NCBI GenBank assembly: GCA_001874155.1
Contig: MPDB01000004.1
Coordinates: 1-64,000, forward strand
Length of the DNA: 64,000 nucleotides
Reading direction: 5' to 3'
Source of the DNA: Vibrio sp. MedPE-SWchi
GTDB lineage: Bacteria; Pseudomonadota; Gammaproteobacteria; Enterobacterales; Vibrionaceae
Part shown: one piece after another, positions 21,792-32,011 of the stretch
Position numbering within the stretch: position 1 is the stretch's first letter
Layout of the letters: each line of letters opens with the position of its first letter
Program-made: the position numbers and the translations under genes
Notes under the pieces: model-generated
What the model was told of the DNA's origin: nothing
The model's input: the letters and a program-made list of their open reading frames with translations, nothing else
Database searches by the model: none

Positions 21792-22631
21792 ATGAAGCAA
21801 AAGTACATCCTTGTTTTTACTTTGATTCTAGCGTGTGTTGGAACGGTCTCCACATACTCAATATTTCATGTTCCTAGCCAGCCTAATGTTTCTAACGTCA
21901 ACTCTGAATCTGTACCCACGCTACAGTGCCTTCGTGAATCATCGCCTAAATCTATTGACGAGAATGGCAGAATAGATCTCTTAGTATGGAATATCTATAA
22001 GCAGAACCGTTCAGATTGGTACGATGAACTCTCCCAGTTATCAGCGTCTCGTCAATTGATTTTGTTGCAAGAAGCGAGCATGACGGAATCTTTAAAGGGT
22101 TGGGTTCAAGACAAAAATTGGCACGGTAATCAGGTTGAAGCGTTTAAAGCGCTTGGTATTTCCAGTGGTGTGCTGACCATTGCCACTGAATCTCCATCGC
22201 TAGCTTGTGCCTATTTGGAAAAAGAGCCTTGGTTGAGGCTGCCAAAGTCGGCATTGTTTTCTGTCTATGCCCTATCAACGGGAGAAGAGCTAGCGGTTGT
22301 TAATATCCATGCCGTTAATTTTGCCTATGGTGTGTCTGAATATAAGAGGCAACTAAGCGTGTTAGCAAAGGCACTTTCCGAGCATAAGGGTCCGATTATT
22401 TTTGCGGGTGACTTTAATAGCTGGAGTGAAGAGCGCTTGGCTGAAATGAAGAAAGTCATTGCCCCTTTAAAGCTTGTAGGTGTGACGTTTACTCCTGATG
22501 AGCGAACTCAGTTTTTAAATGGCTTAGCTTTGGATCATGTTTTTTATCGAGGGCTGAATGTTATAAAAGCAGAAGCCCCAACAAGTGGGGCTTCCGATCA
22601 CAATCCTTTACTAGTCAGTTTCTCTTTATAA
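21792..22631 (+). CDS. Endonuclease/exonuclease/phosphatase (EEP) family protein, YafD-like
   Basis: The 279-residue protein has an N-terminal membrane anchor or signal segment (about 5-25). An EEP-fold domain follows, with the metal-binding LVWNIYKQN, the LLQEASM Glu, GDFNSW and the terminal SDHNP motif with the catalytic-type His. The family hydrolyses phosphodiesters; the substrate of the YafD group is not known to me. In E. coli yafD lies close to mltD-gloB-yafS-rnhA-dnaQ, and the same set follows here, which supports orthology. It may act outside the cytoplasm because of the N-terminal segment. Confidence 0.85.
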   Translation: MKQKYILVFTLILACVGTVSTYSIFHVPSQPNVSNVNSESVPTLQCLRESSPKSIDENGRIDLLVWNIYKQNRSDWYDELSQLSASRQLILLQEASMTESLKGWVQDKNWHGNQVEAFKALGISSGVLTIATESPSLACAYLEKEPWLRLPKSALFSVYALSTGEELAVVNIHAVNFAYGVSEYKRQLSVLAKALSEHKGPIIFAGDFNSWSEERLAEMKKVIAPLKLVGVTFTPDERTQFLNGLALDHVFYRGLNVIKAEAPTSGASDHNPLLVSFSL

Positions 22632-22635
22632 ACCG

Positions 22636-23322
22636 TTAGCTGATTGCGGTGTAGAGTGCCAATATGACTAAGTATCCAACCCAAGGAAGAGCAGATATTA
22701 CAATGGCTTGTCCGCGCTCAAACTCAGTCCAGGTTAATACTGCCGCATAACCAAGCACAATATACCAAGGCAGCAACAGTGGCATAGCACTCGCAAAGTG
22801 TGACCAATCATGGGTCAATGGAAGTTTGAGTAGTCCGTTGAGGCTATTGAGATCCGCGGCGTAAGTCATGACTTGCCCGTGTTTCAGCAATACGCTGGCA
22901 TAACTCGCAAAATCGCCGATAACGGCAGGGAACATAATGACAGAGCTTGCTGCAAACCAGCGCCAGAAGCCTTGCGGTTGCTGACTGGCTTTTGTTGCCA
23001 GGTTGAACCATAGAGCCAAAATGAAGATGGTTGTCGTACGGCCAAGAATGTCAGAAATGATTTCACTGGCCATTAAGGTATTCGCGTCCAACAAATCAAG
23101 CTGAGCTGGGTTCGTTTCAGCGAGTTGCACAGACAGCTCCGCGTATAGCCAATCAAAATTCACGATGTCAAAATACGAACCCCAAAATAGAAAAGGGCTA
23201 AGCATCAAGAATAGATAGGGCTGCCATCCCCAAACGGCATGTTTGTGTAGAGTCACAAAAGCAGCCGAGGGGGCACGGAATATGTCGATAAGCATAATGA
23301 GTGGGTTGCTTGAAGGCATCAT
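22636..23322 (-). CDS. Yip1-type multi-pass membrane protein
   Basis: The 228-residue protein has about five hydrophobic segments and a conserved N-terminal IFRAPSAAF element typical of the bacterial Yip1 (PF04893-like) family. No enzymatic motif is visible and the function is unknown. Its start is ATGATG overlapping the mltD stop, with 'aaggtgagc' inside the end of mltD serving as ribosome-binding site, so it is translationally coupled to MltD. That linkage suggests an envelope role, but this is inference. Confidence 0.75.
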   Translation of the reverse strand: MMPSSNPLIMLIDIFRAPSAAFVTLHKHAVWGWQPYLFLMLSPFLFWGSYFDIVNFDWLYAELSVQLAETNPAQLDLLDANTLMASEIISDILGRTTTIFILALWFNLATKASQQPQGFWRWFAASSVIMFPAVIGDFASYASVLLKHGQVMTYAADLNSLNGLLKLPLTHDWSHFASAMPLLLPWYIVLGYAAVLTWTEFERGQAIVISALPWVGYLVILALYTAIS

Positions 23323-24911
23323 ACGCTCACCTTGGTAACATCAACGTACAGCTTTAGCTTTTGGCCAGGCTGTAAGTATTTGTTTTTATGTAGTTCGTTC
23401 CATTTAACAATATCATTGCTTTTGACTTTAAACTTGCTTGCGATACCACTAATGGTGTCACCTGAGCGAACCTTATAAAAAACCGTTCGAATGATGGCGC
23501 CGTCAGAACTGTTCTTCCAAATAACCAGCTTTTGACCTATACGCAATGTATCTCTTGGTCCCATCCCATTCCATTTAGCCAGAGACTGATGGGAGACTTT
23601 ATTTGCTCTTGCAATCGTCCATAGGCTGTCACCACTTTGTACGGTATGGGTGAGCTGGTACTGCCCTCTGGCTCTAGATTGCGTTTGTGCTAGCCTATTA
23701 GCAGAGCTCAGTGCGTAGGCTTTTTCATCTTGCGTCGACGTCGGGATCATTAAATGCTGACCAACGCGAATGCTGTGGCTTGACAGGTTATTCGCGGTTT
23801 GAATGACGCGTGTGGTGGTGTTGTATTTCTGGGCTAGAACGCTCAAGGAATCACCCGATTGAACTTGGTAGCGAACCAGACGCATTCCTTTGCCGCGATT
23901 CTCTTCGACTTTTTTATTAAAGGCGTCAACAGAATCGATAGGCAGTAGCATTGTCTGATGCTTATCAGGCGCCGTTGCCCACTGATTATAAGCGGGGTTT
24001 AAGCTTTGCAATTCTTTAACTGAAATGTTGGCATAATCCGCGGCTATGGCTAGATCCAATTGCTCTTTTGGATCGACAAGTTCAATGACTGGCTTGTTTG
24101 CAATTGGTGGTATTTCAATACCATACGCTTCTTGATTTGCAATGATGTCAGCAAGGGCAAGCAGTTTTGGCACGTATCCGCTGGTCTCTTTAGGAAGATC
24201 GAGAGAGAAGAAATCAGTAGGCTTTCCAAGGTTGCGGTTCTTTCTGATGGCACTGTTTACACGGCCGCCACCGCTATTATAAGCCGCAATGGCATTGTTC
24301 CAGTCGCCATCAAAGCGAGCGTTTAGGCGAGCTAGGTAAGTTAAGGCTGCATCTGTTGCTGCGACAACATCACGGCGTCCGTCATACCAAAAATTTTGCT
24401 CTAAGCCGTAATATTCACCTGTAGCGGGAACGAATTGCCACAGACCCGCGGCACTGCCATGTGAATAGGCAAAGGCATCAAAAGAGCTTTCAACAATAGG
24501 AAGTAGGGCAAGCTCTAGTGGAAGCTCACGTCTTTCTATCTCTTCAACGATAAGGTAAAGGAAAGGTTCCGCTCTTTTAGAGACGGTTCTCAGATGGCTA
24601 GGATGCTTGAGGTACCAAGTACGGTAGTAGTCCACCGTCTTATTCTCGGGAATGTCCATATGGAGTTGCATGCCAATACGTTGCCAGACATCTTGTTGAG
24701 TTTGAGGCGTGATCTCAGGCACTGGGTCACTATCCGGCGTGACTTCAGTTGATGCAATATGGGTATCTTCATCGAGATTGGGTGAAGTGGTTGCGTCTTT
24801 AATAGCTTGAGATGTGTCTGATTCATCAACGGTATGAGATGATTCTGGTGGCTGGGTTAATTGGCAGCCTGTTAATAACAGTGCTAAAACCCAGCTGTAT
24901 TTTACTCGCAT
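23319..24911 (-). CDS. mltD: Membrane-bound lytic murein transglycosylase D
   Basis: Outer-membrane lipoprotein that cleaves peptidoglycan glycan strands to 1,6-anhydro ends. I start at MRVKYSWVLALLLTGC, with AAGGG 7 nt upstream; a longer in-frame start at 24929 is less likely. That gives 530 residues with the lipobox LTGC (Cys16), a lysozyme-like SLT domain (catalytic Glu in VESSFD, then SAAGLWQFVP) and three C-terminal LysM peptidoglycan-binding repeats, each beginning near a SGD motif. It forms an operon with the Yip1-type gene. Confidence 0.95.
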   Translation of the reverse strand: MRVKYSWVLALLLTGCQLTQPPESSHTVDESDTSQAIKDATTSPNLDEDTHIASTEVTPDSDPVPEITPQTQQDVWQRIGMQLHMDIPENKTVDYYRTWYLKHPSHLRTVSKRAEPFLYLIVEEIERRELPLELALLPIVESSFDAFAYSHGSAAGLWQFVPATGEYYGLEQNFWYDGRRDVVAATDAALTYLARLNARFDGDWNNAIAAYNSGGGRVNSAIRKNRNLGKPTDFFSLDLPKETSGYVPKLLALADIIANQEAYGIEIPPIANKPVIELVDPKEQLDLAIAADYANISVKELQSLNPAYNQWATAPDKHQTMLLPIDSVDAFNKKVEENRGKGMRLVRYQVQSGDSLSVLAQKYNTTTRVIQTANNLSSHSIRVGQHLMIPTSTQDEKAYALSSANRLAQTQSRARGQYQLTHTVQSGDSLWTIARANKVSHQSLAKWNGMGPRDTLRIGQKLVIWKNSSDGAIIRTVFYKVRSGDTISGIASKFKVKSNDIVKWNELHKNKYLQPGQKLKLYVDVTKVSV

Positions 24912-24981
24912 GTAACAGCCCTTTTTCAAAACAGCTGCTGATAATACTGGTCTGCCCCCGTAAGTGACAAGTTAGAATGTG

Positions 24982-25740
24982 TTAAAATTCGTTCTTCCAC
25001 TCACGTAAAGCTGAAAATACCGAGAGTGGATCAATGTTTTGAGTTCTATTCACTACCGATTTAATGACGCTTGCTTGATCACAGCGAAGGAAAGGGTTGA
25101 TGAGTTTTTCTTTTTTGAGTGTACTCGGTAACGTTGGCTGCTTTTGAGCCCGCATTCGATTCACTTCATCTCGGTATTGCTGTAAATGAGTATTCTCAGG
25201 TTCAACGGCTAATGCAAAAGCAATGTTGCTCGCGGTGTACTCATGTGCGCAGTACACTTTAGTCTCTTCTGGTAACGCGGCCAATGTATTCAGCGCATTG
25301 TGCATTTGTTCGTAGGTCCCTTCAAAGACTCGACCGCACCCAGCAGAGAAAAGAGTATCACCACAGAAAAGGTGTCCCCCGCCAATGTAGCCAATATGGC
25401 CTAGTGTATGACCTTCAATATTCAGGACTGAAAATGATTCATCAAACAGCTGAATGGTTTCACCGCCAGAGACGGTATGCGTGACGGTTGGGATCGGCTC
25501 TTTTTCTGGCCCGACAACGCTGATTGTCGGGAATTGACGAACAAGTTCTGGGACTCCGCCGATGTGATCATGGTGGTGATGGGTAATCAATATGGCTTCT
25601 AGCGTGAGGTTGTTTTTCTGCAAGTATTCCAAAACAGGCTTTGCATCACCCGGATCCACAACAGCACAACGACCGTCGCTATTTTCGATCGCCCAGATGT
25701 AATTGTCGTTAAATGCAGGTATGCTTTTGATATGTAACAT
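24982..25740 (-). CDS. gloB: Hydroxyacylglutathione hydrolase (glyoxalase II)
   Basis: It hydrolyses S-D-lactoylglutathione to D-lactate and glutathione, the second step of methylglyoxal detoxification. The 252-residue metallo-beta-lactamase-fold protein has THHHHDH at 53-59, GHTLGHI, and the third metal-ligand [12 protein letters not shown]. The C-terminal domain binds glutathione. It is divergent from the methyltransferase gene with about 38 bp between start codons, so the two probably share a compact regulatory region. Confidence 0.96.
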   Translation of the reverse strand: MLHIKSIPAFNDNYIWAIENSDGRCAVVDPGDAKPVLEYLQKNNLTLEAILITHHHHDHIGGVPELVRQFPTISVVGPEKEPIPTVTHTVSGGETIQLFDESFSVLNIEGHTLGHIGYIGGGHLFCGDTLFSAGCGRVFEGTYEQMHNALNTLAALPEETKVYCAHEYTASNIAFALAVEPENTHLQQYRDEVNRMRAQKQPTLPSTLKKEKLINPFLRCDQASVIKSVVNRTQNIDPLSVFSALREWKNEF

Positions 25741-25778
25741 TGTTGAGTTCCCGTCTTATTGGTGGAAGCAAGTTAACC

Positions 25779-26519
25779 ATGAATCCAGCACGCAATGAAA
25801 AAAAGCTTCAAAAGCCACACTCCTGGACACAGCTAAAGAATGGCGAGTGGGTGAAAGGTGCTATTCAAACACGCTTTGATGAGTGGTGTCCAAAGCTATT
25901 TGGCTATCATATGCTTAAGCTTGGTGGGTTAAGTTGTGAGCTTGCAAGCCAACACAGCAATATTCAGCATCAGGTTAATTTGGACATCCAAAACCCTCTG
26001 CATAATGTGATTGCTGATGGTTATGATCTTCCTTTTTTAGAAAAAAGTTTTGATGCCGTCGTTATGGCTCACCAATTGGATTACTGCAATGATCCACACC
26101 GAATGTTGAGAGAAGTCGACAGGGTGATGATTGATGATGGCTATTTGATTATTACAGGCTTCAATCCGATCAGCTTTACTGGTTTATCGAGCCTATTTCC
26201 GTGGCGGAAGAACAACCTGCCTTGGAGTGGTCGAATGTTCGCACCGCATCGAGTCAAGGATTGGTTAGGGTTACTTAACTACCAAATAGTTGAAAGTGAT
26301 ACCTTTGCACTGTTTCCAATGCAAAAGTATCAAACGGTTTGGACTTGGTGCGAAAATAGCTTAGGAGATTGGATAAGCCCGATGGGAAGCCTCTATTTTA
26401 TCGTGGCTCGAAAACGTACTTACCCACTAAAACCGATAAAACCGCATTGGCGACTAAAACGCCGTTTGTCCCCAGTAAGTATTAACTATCGAGTGAATCG
26501 AGTTGCCGGCAAAGAGTAA
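25779..26519 (+). CDS. SAM-dependent methyltransferase, YafS-like
   Basis: The start at 25779 (MNPARNEKKL, 246 residues) follows 'ggtggaagc'. The core looks like a class I Rossmann methyltransferase of the Methyltransf_11 type: a LGGLSCELA region in place of the usual glycine loop, DGYDLPF as post-I motif, and FDAVVMAHQLDYCNDPHRMLREVDRV as motif II/III. Substrate unknown. In E. coli yafS lies between gloB and rnhA, exactly as here, so orthology is likely. Confidence 0.82.
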   Translation: MNPARNEKKLQKPHSWTQLKNGEWVKGAIQTRFDEWCPKLFGYHMLKLGGLSCELASQHSNIQHQVNLDIQNPLHNVIADGYDLPFLEKSFDAVVMAHQLDYCNDPHRMLREVDRVMIDDGYLIITGFNPISFTGLSSLFPWRKNNLPWSGRMFAPHRVKDWLGLLNYQIVESDTFALFPMQKYQTVWTWCENSLGDWISPMGSLYFIVARKRTYPLKPIKPHWRLKRRLSPVSINYRVNRVAGKE

Positions 26520-26534
26520 CCCGCACACTACTGA

Positions 26535-26996
26535 CTAAGCTTCATACCCTGTGTCTTCTTCCGTTGGGTTTTCTGCGGCGGTTCTTGCTAGCTCATCACA
26601 CATCTCATTTTCTCGATGGCCGGCATGGCCTTTAACCCAACGCCAATCAACGGTGTGTCGCGCAGTTTCTTTGTCCAACGCTTTCCAAAGGTCTGCATTT
26701 TTTACCGGTTTTTTCGCCGAGGTTTGCCAGCCGCGCTTCTTCCAGTTGTGAATCCACTGGGTGATGCCTTGTCTCACATATTGGCTGTCTGTCGTCAAAA
26801 CCACTTCACACGGTTCTTTGAGTGTTTGCAAGGCGACCACGGCCGCCAACATTTCCATGCGATTGTTGGTGGTGAGTGTGTAGCCTTTGGCTAAGGTTTT
26901 CTCTGTATTTTTATAACGTAGCACAATGCCATAGCCACCAGGGCCTGGGTTGCCTAAACAAGAGCCATCAGTGAAAATTTCCACTTGTTTCGTCAT
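26535..26996 (-). CDS. rnhA: Ribonuclease HI
   Basis: It degrades the RNA strand of RNA-DNA hybrids (Okazaki primers, R-loops). The 153-residue protein has the catalytic set: Asp10 in [14 protein letters not shown], Glu in TTNNRMEM, Asp in LTTDSQYV and the C-terminal Asp in ENEMCDELA. It is divergent from dnaQ with 56 bp between starts, the same arrangement as E. coli rnhA-dnaQ. Its stop is close to the end of the convergent methyltransferase gene (about 15 bp). Confidence 0.98.
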   Translation of the reverse strand: MTKQVEIFTDGSCLGNPGPGGYGIVLRYKNTEKTLAKGYTLTTNNRMEMLAAVVALQTLKEPCEVVLTTDSQYVRQGITQWIHNWKKRGWQTSAKKPVKNADLWKALDKETARHTVDWRWVKGHAGHRENEMCDELARTAAENPTEEDTGYEA

Positions 26997-27052
26997 GATT
27001 TGATACTATTGGGTTAAGCATATTATTCACATAGTCTGACACACAATTAAAT

Positions 27053-27787
27053 ATGAATACCAGTAACAATTTAGAGCAGAAACGCATCATCGTTCTCGAT
27101 ACCGAAACCACCGGTATGAATAGAGAAGGTGGCCCAACCTATCAAGGGCATCGAATTATTGAGATCGGTGCGGTTGAGATCATTGACAGGAAATTAACCG
27201 GTCGACATTTTCATGTGTACATCAAACCCGATCGCGAGATACAACCTGATGCGATTGAGGTTCACGGTATTACGGATGAGTTTTTAAAAGACAAGCCCGT
27301 TTATCAAGACGTACACAAAGAGTTTGTTGATTTCATTAAAGGTGCAGAACTTGTTGCCCATAATGCGCCCTTCGATGTGGGCTTTATGGATAACGAGTTT
27401 CGTATGTTTGGTGATACCAACGAAACGACCGATTATTGTGAAGTAACCGATACCCTAGCGATGGCGAAACGCATGCCAAACATGCCCGCTAGGAAAAACC
27501 TCGACTCACTGGCAAAGCACTACACGATTGATACATCGGCGCGTATTCTTCACGGCGCATTGCTCGATGCTGAGATTCTTGCTGACGTATACTTAGCGAT
27601 GACGGGTGGCCAAACGTCGCTACAGTTTAGTTCAGAGGCGGGAGGCATCAGTGGTGTTGCTATAAAACGGATAGCTGAGGGAAGAAAAGCGCTAAAGGTT
27701 TTATTGGCTACGGCCGATGAAGTAGAAGCACATCAAGAAAGGCTTGATATTGTAGAGAAAAGTGGCAGCTGTCTGTGGCGACAGTAA
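27053..27787 (+). CDS. dnaQ: DNA polymerase III epsilon subunit (3'-5' proofreading exonuclease)
   Basis: It removes misincorporated nucleotides within the Pol III core, bound to DnaE. The 244-residue protein has ExoI DTETTG (Asp16, Glu18), ExoII HNAPFDVGFMD and ExoIII HGALLDAEILADVYL. A C-terminal tail for binding alpha follows. The RNase HI gene is divergent. The downstream TIGR03503-type gene starts 25 nt after the stop. Confidence 0.97.
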   Translation: MNTSNNLEQKRIIVLDTETTGMNREGGPTYQGHRIIEIGAVEIIDRKLTGRHFHVYIKPDREIQPDAIEVHGITDEFLKDKPVYQDVHKEFVDFIKGAELVAHNAPFDVGFMDNEFRMFGDTNETTDYCEVTDTLAMAKRMPNMPARKNLDSLAKHYTIDTSARILHGALLDAEILADVYLAMTGGQTSLQFSSEAGGISGVAIKRIAEGRKALKVLLATADEVEAHQERLDIVEKSGSCLWRQ

Positions 27788-27812
27788 CCAGCCTTATCGA
27801 ATAGGAGAAAAG

Positions 27813-29066
27813 ATGTTGAGGATACTATTTGCATTCGTGAGCTTATTCATGTGTGTCAGTCAGAGCTTAGCGAGCGAGGAATCCTCAATGTCATTGCTTG
27901 ATAATCGATTTAGAGTCGATCCCACCATCAAGCAAATCACGTTTGTTATTTATCGAGAGCAGTCTTCTCAGCCAGTGGTGCTGGTTAGGCCCGACGGCAG
28001 GAAGTACTACGCTTGGAGAAGCCCTGACAACGTTAAGTGGTATCAAGAATCGGCAATGGACATTGTTTCCATTGAAAACCCAATGCCAGGTCCTTGGCAA
28101 GCGGTAGGGAAAGTCACACCAAAAAATCAAATCCTTCTTATTTCTCATCTAAAACTGGAAAGTGATCGTTTTCCTGCTCGCCTTTATCAAGGTGAAGAGA
28201 TCAAATTTACCGCGAAGTTAACCTCAAATGGTGAGCCCTTAGTACTGCGAGACTTTCTCGATCGAGTCAATTTGAAAATTACCTTTACTAAGTTTGTTGA
28301 AAATGAAGATGATCTTATTAAGGAAGCCAAACCTGTCCCTGAGGTCATGGGCATATTTTCTGATGATGGGACGGGTCTTGATGAGGTTGCAGGAGATGGC
28401 GTCTTTACCGTTTCTTTGCCTATTTCGACACAGCCAGGAAAGTATCGGGTACGTATTACCTCGGGTAATGGCATCTTTTTGCGGGCGCAAGAACAAGAAG
28501 TGCTGGTGTATCCACCTCCCGTGCAGCATACCTTTATTCAGTCAAGAGAACCGGATGTTGCTCACCAGATCGTTTTATCTGGAGAGCAGGGGATGATAAA
28601 GCCGGGCAGTCTTGCTGCGCAAATTGATCACCGAAACACGAAAGATGAAATGACGTCAGTCTCTGCAAGCGCGATGGACGAAGAGCAGAAATTAGAGATA
28701 TCGATCCCTAGCAGCGAGGAAGTCGGCAACTATCGTTGGGAAGGGAAGGTGTTTGCCAATGATATGGCCACAGACAGGCCGCTAACATTTACCTTAAGTG
28801 ATCAGTCTTATAGTGTGCTTGAGGCGGTAGATTTCGAGCAAACTCGATTGATCCAGGAAGAGCAGCAGCGCAAACAGGAACAACTTATGGAAGAGATGCG
28901 TATTCAAGAGGCGAAAGAGGCCGCTCGCATGCGTAGTATCATCATTATTGGTGTTGGCAATGTACTCGCTATCTTGATTGGTCTAGGTGTTTGGTTTGTG
29001 AGACGTAAGATAAAGGCTTCAAAGGTCGCATTGCCTGAAATGCAGTTGGATATGCCGAAGAAATAA
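27813..29066 (+). CDS. TIGR03503-type envelope protein of unknown function
   Basis: I start at MLRILFAFVSLF (417 residues), preceded by 'aggagaaaag'. It has a signal peptide ending near SLASEES, a long extracytoplasmic part containing Ig/vWA-like beta-rich stretches (a DGTGLDEVAGDGVFTV element that recalls 'choice-of-anchor' repeats), a charged coiled-coil segment rich in Gln/Glu around 345-375, then one membrane helix (SIIIIGVGNVLAILIGLGVW) and a basic tail. This is a type I inner-membrane topology. I recognise it as the TIGR03503 family from its place after dnaQ in vibrios; no function is assigned. Confidence 0.7.
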   Translation: MLRILFAFVSLFMCVSQSLASEESSMSLLDNRFRVDPTIKQITFVIYREQSSQPVVLVRPDGRKYYAWRSPDNVKWYQESAMDIVSIENPMPGPWQAVGKVTPKNQILLISHLKLESDRFPARLYQGEEIKFTAKLTSNGEPLVLRDFLDRVNLKITFTKFVENEDDLIKEAKPVPEVMGIFSDDGTGLDEVAGDGVFTVSLPISTQPGKYRVRITSGNGIFLRAQEQEVLVYPPPVQHTFIQSREPDVAHQIVLSGEQGMIKPGSLAAQIDHRNTKDEMTSVSASAMDEEQKLEISIPSSEEVGNYRWEGKVFANDMATDRPLTFTLSDQSYSVLEAVDFEQTRLIQEEQQRKQEQLMEEMRIQEAKEAARMRSIIIIGVGNVLAILIGLGVWFVRRKIKASKVALPEMQLDMPKK

Positions 29067-29189
29067 AAGTAACCAATACAAGAGATGGATGTGCTCTAGG
29101 TTCATAGCGGCTCAGCACTTGTTTTAGGTGGGGTGACGTAGCGGAAAATAGAGCGAGTAACGCTGATAAACTTATGTTCTTCATTGAAT

Positions 29190-29226
29190 AAGAAGAAAGG
29201 CGGTCACCCTATGGATTGGGTGACCG
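29190..29226 (-). terminator. Terminator of fadE
   Basis: Nine-bp perfect stem cggtcaccc / gggtgaccg with an 8-nt loop. On the minus strand it is followed by cctttcttctt, so it fits termination of fadE. Confidence 0.75.
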
Positions 29227-29265
29227 ACTTACTTCGTTTATGTCGTTGTCTTCATTATCCCAATA

Positions 29266-31713
29266 CTATGCAACGCTATCCATGTTTGGGTATTGTGGCT
29301 TTACCGCTGACAGTTCCTCTGGTGCAAAGTCATCAACATTGATCACGTATAAGCGCTCTTTTTCTGCTTTAATCAGCAGTGCTGCTTCAGTTTCAGAAAT
29401 CAACGTATTTTCTAAGCCAATTTCGGCCACTTTATCGAGAGCAACAAAAGCTCGACGCTGCGACAACCCTTTACAGACTTTGTCGAAAACAGGCTCAGCT
29501 TCAAGGATAACCTCTAACGCTTTTTCGATGCGGCCTACTGGATTAAATGGCGTATCCTCAAGGTATTGATTTCGACCGATTCGAGATCGTGTAGCACAAG
29601 GTGTTTGAATGATTTTCGCAACCTGGCTATCAAGCTTGTCACTTGGCGCGCGTCTTACTCGACCGAAAGGCAGTATCAATACGCGCAATACCGATGCAAC
29701 GACACGATTTGGGAAGTTAGCAAGGAACTCATCAATCGCCACTTCTGTTTGCTGTAGGCTATCTTGAAGGCCCCAATCAACCATCGCTTTATCTTCAACA
29801 GGGCGACCATCTTCATCAAAACGCTTTAGTGTTGCTGAACTTAGGTAAAGCTGGCTTAGGATATCGCCAAGACGTGCTGACATACGCTCTTTACGTTTTA
29901 ATGATCCACCAAGAATGACCATTGATATGTCTGATAACAGTGCCATGTTTGCGCTGTATCGATTCAACTGTTGATAGTAACGCGTAGTAAAGTCTTTAGT
30001 TGGCGCTTGAGAGCCCAGTCCATCGCTTAATCCAAACCAAATGCTTCGTATTAGATTGCTCATCGTGAAGGTTACGTGCCCGGCGAGAGCCTGATCGAAA
30101 TCTTCTAATGCGTTGGCTTTGTCAGAGTAGGCGGCATTCATTTCATCCAGGACGTAAGGGTGACAACGGATTGCACCTTGGCCATAGATAATCAATGAAC
30201 GAGTTAGGATATTTGCCCCTTCAACGGTAATGGCAATCGGTGAGCCTTGGTAACCTCGAGCAAGGAAGTTTGATGGGCCCAAACAGATCCCTTTACCACC
30301 AACGATATCCATGGCATCAATGACACTTCGCTGGCCACGGTGAGTACAGTGGTATTTAACAATCGCGGAAATGACCGATGGCTTTTGTCCAAGGTCGATA
30401 CCAGCAACTGTTAAGCTGCTTGCCGAATCCATGACATACGCGTTACCGGCTAGGCGAGCGAGAGGCTCTTCAACCCCTTCCATTTGGCCAATTGGCTGTT
30501 TGAATTGGCGTCGAATTCGAGAGTAAGCCCCTGTCGCCATTGCGGCTGATTTGATACCACCTGTCGAGTTTGAAGGCAGCGTGATACCACGACCAACAGA
30601 CAAACACTCGACGAGCATTCTCCACCCTTGACCAGCCATTTTCTCGCCACCAATGATAAAATCGATCGGAACAAAAATATCATCACCTTGAGTCGGGCCG
30701 TTTTGGAACGGAACGTTAAGAGGAAAATGTCGATTTCCAATCTCCACACCTTTAAGGTCTGTTGGAATCAACGCACAGGTAATACCGAGATCAGGTTTGT
30801 CACCAAGTAACCCATCTGGGTCTCGGAGTTTAAATGCTAGGCCAAGAACCGTCGCCACTGGCGCTAACGTAATGTAGCGTTTGTTCCAAGTGAGGCGCAT
30901 CCCAAGGACTTGTTTGCCTTTCCATTTGCCTTTACAAACAATACCGTAATCAGGAATTGAACCTGCATCTGAGCCCGCTTCAGGGCTAGTTAATGCAAAA
31001 CACGGGATCTCAAGACCCGTTGCTAAACGTGGTAAATAATGATCTTTTTGTTCTTCTGTACCGTAGTGTTGCAGCAGCTCACCAGGTCCTAATGAATTAG
31101 GAACGCCAACTGTCGATGAAAGTACACTCGATACTCCGGTTAGCTTTTGTAGCACAAGAGACTGAGCGAAAGCTGAAAATTCCAAACCACCGTATTTTTT
31201 CTTAATGATCATGGCAAAGAACTTGTTATCTTTTAGGTATTGCCATACTTCAGGGGGAAGGTCGGCCAGTTCATGCGTCACCTGATAATCGTTTACCATC
31301 GCACAAACTTCGTTTACAGGGCCATCAAGAAAGTCTTGCTCTTCTTTAGACAGCTTTGGCGCCGCGATATTGTGGAGTTCTTGCCAGTTTGGCTTGCCTT
31401 TAAATAGCTCGGCCTCCCACCATACTGTACCCGCATCTAACGCTTCTTTTTCTGTCTGTGACATTGCAGGAAGAACAGTTTTAAATAGCGTTAATGCCTT
31501 TTGGCTGATTAGAGATTGTCTAACCGAAGGCACTGCAAACACTGCAATAGCTGCAATATATAGCGCCCAGCTTAGTAGGCCAGCACCGCCCCAAATAGAC
31601 AGAGCAAACATTGTTACCGTCAGTGCTGCTAGTGAAAGCAGTAAAGAGCTTCTGTGGTAAAGGCAGAGCGACACAATCGCCACGAAACTGAGTATAGAGA
31701 GCAAGATTTCCAT
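29266..31713 (-). CDS. fadE: Acyl-CoA dehydrogenase FadE
   Basis: Flavoenzyme that introduces the trans-2 double bond in the first step of fatty-acid beta-oxidation. The start at 31713 ([14 protein letters not shown], 815 residues) matches the usual length and has 'aaggaaaac' upstream; an open frame extends 100 codons further but is AT-rich non-coding sequence. Two hydrophobic N-terminal helices anchor it to the membrane. The central acyl-CoA dehydrogenase domain ([10 protein letters not shown]...) and a C-terminal DUF1974-type extension follow. It is divergent from gmhA, and a FadR-like operator lies 44 bp upstream. Confidence 0.96.
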   Translation of the reverse strand: MEILLSILSFVAIVSLCLYHRSSLLLSLAALTVTMFALSIWGGAGLLSWALYIAAIAVFAVPSVRQSLISQKALTLFKTVLPAMSQTEKEALDAGTVWWEAELFKGKPNWQELHNIAAPKLSKEEQDFLDGPVNEVCAMVNDYQVTHELADLPPEVWQYLKDNKFFAMIIKKKYGGLEFSAFAQSLVLQKLTGVSSVLSSTVGVPNSLGPGELLQHYGTEEQKDHYLPRLATGLEIPCFALTSPEAGSDAGSIPDYGIVCKGKWKGKQVLGMRLTWNKRYITLAPVATVLGLAFKLRDPDGLLGDKPDLGITCALIPTDLKGVEIGNRHFPLNVPFQNGPTQGDDIFVPIDFIIGGEKMAGQGWRMLVECLSVGRGITLPSNSTGGIKSAAMATGAYSRIRRQFKQPIGQMEGVEEPLARLAGNAYVMDSASSLTVAGIDLGQKPSVISAIVKYHCTHRGQRSVIDAMDIVGGKGICLGPSNFLARGYQGSPIAITVEGANILTRSLIIYGQGAIRCHPYVLDEMNAAYSDKANALEDFDQALAGHVTFTMSNLIRSIWFGLSDGLGSQAPTKDFTTRYYQQLNRYSANMALLSDISMVILGGSLKRKERMSARLGDILSQLYLSSATLKRFDEDGRPVEDKAMVDWGLQDSLQQTEVAIDEFLANFPNRVVASVLRVLILPFGRVRRAPSDKLDSQVAKIIQTPCATRSRIGRNQYLEDTPFNPVGRIEKALEVILEAEPVFDKVCKGLSQRRAFVALDKVAEIGLENTLISETEAALLIKAEKERLYVINVDDFAPEELSAVKPQYPNMDSVA

Positions 31714-32011
31714 GTTGTTTTCCTTATCTAGCACGAATACCGCGCTGTAATCTTGTAAGAGGTCTAACCAGTTAAGTGTAATCAAAATATTAATGAAATG
31801 TAAAATGCCAATGTGATTAAAAAGTGATCCATGTAGAGTTAAAGTTCTAATAATGAGCGGTGGGTAGCGATTTATCTCCAGTAAAAACACTCGAAAGTGG
31901 AATTCTTCGGCTGTAACTATCGACACTAGAAATTGTTTCAGTAAACTCAGGGATAGATAAAAGTTGTAACTGTGCTTACATTTACTCCAATACTTAAACG
32001 AGAAGATAGCC
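31714..32011. other. Intergenic region between divergent fadE and gmhA
   Basis: About 300 AT-rich bases with no convincing gene. It holds the FadR-like site described separately. An open frame through it on the minus strand is an accidental extension of fadE. Confidence 0.7.
31757..31773 (-). promoter_or_regulatory. Candidate FadR operator upstream of fadE
   Basis: On the minus strand AACTGGTTAGACCTCTT matches the E. coli FadR consensus (AGCTGGTCCGAYNTGTT) at about 13 of 17 positions, including the CTGGT and GAC halves. It lies 44 bp upstream of the fadE start, a position suited to repression until released by acyl-CoA. Inferred from sequence only. Confidence 0.6.
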
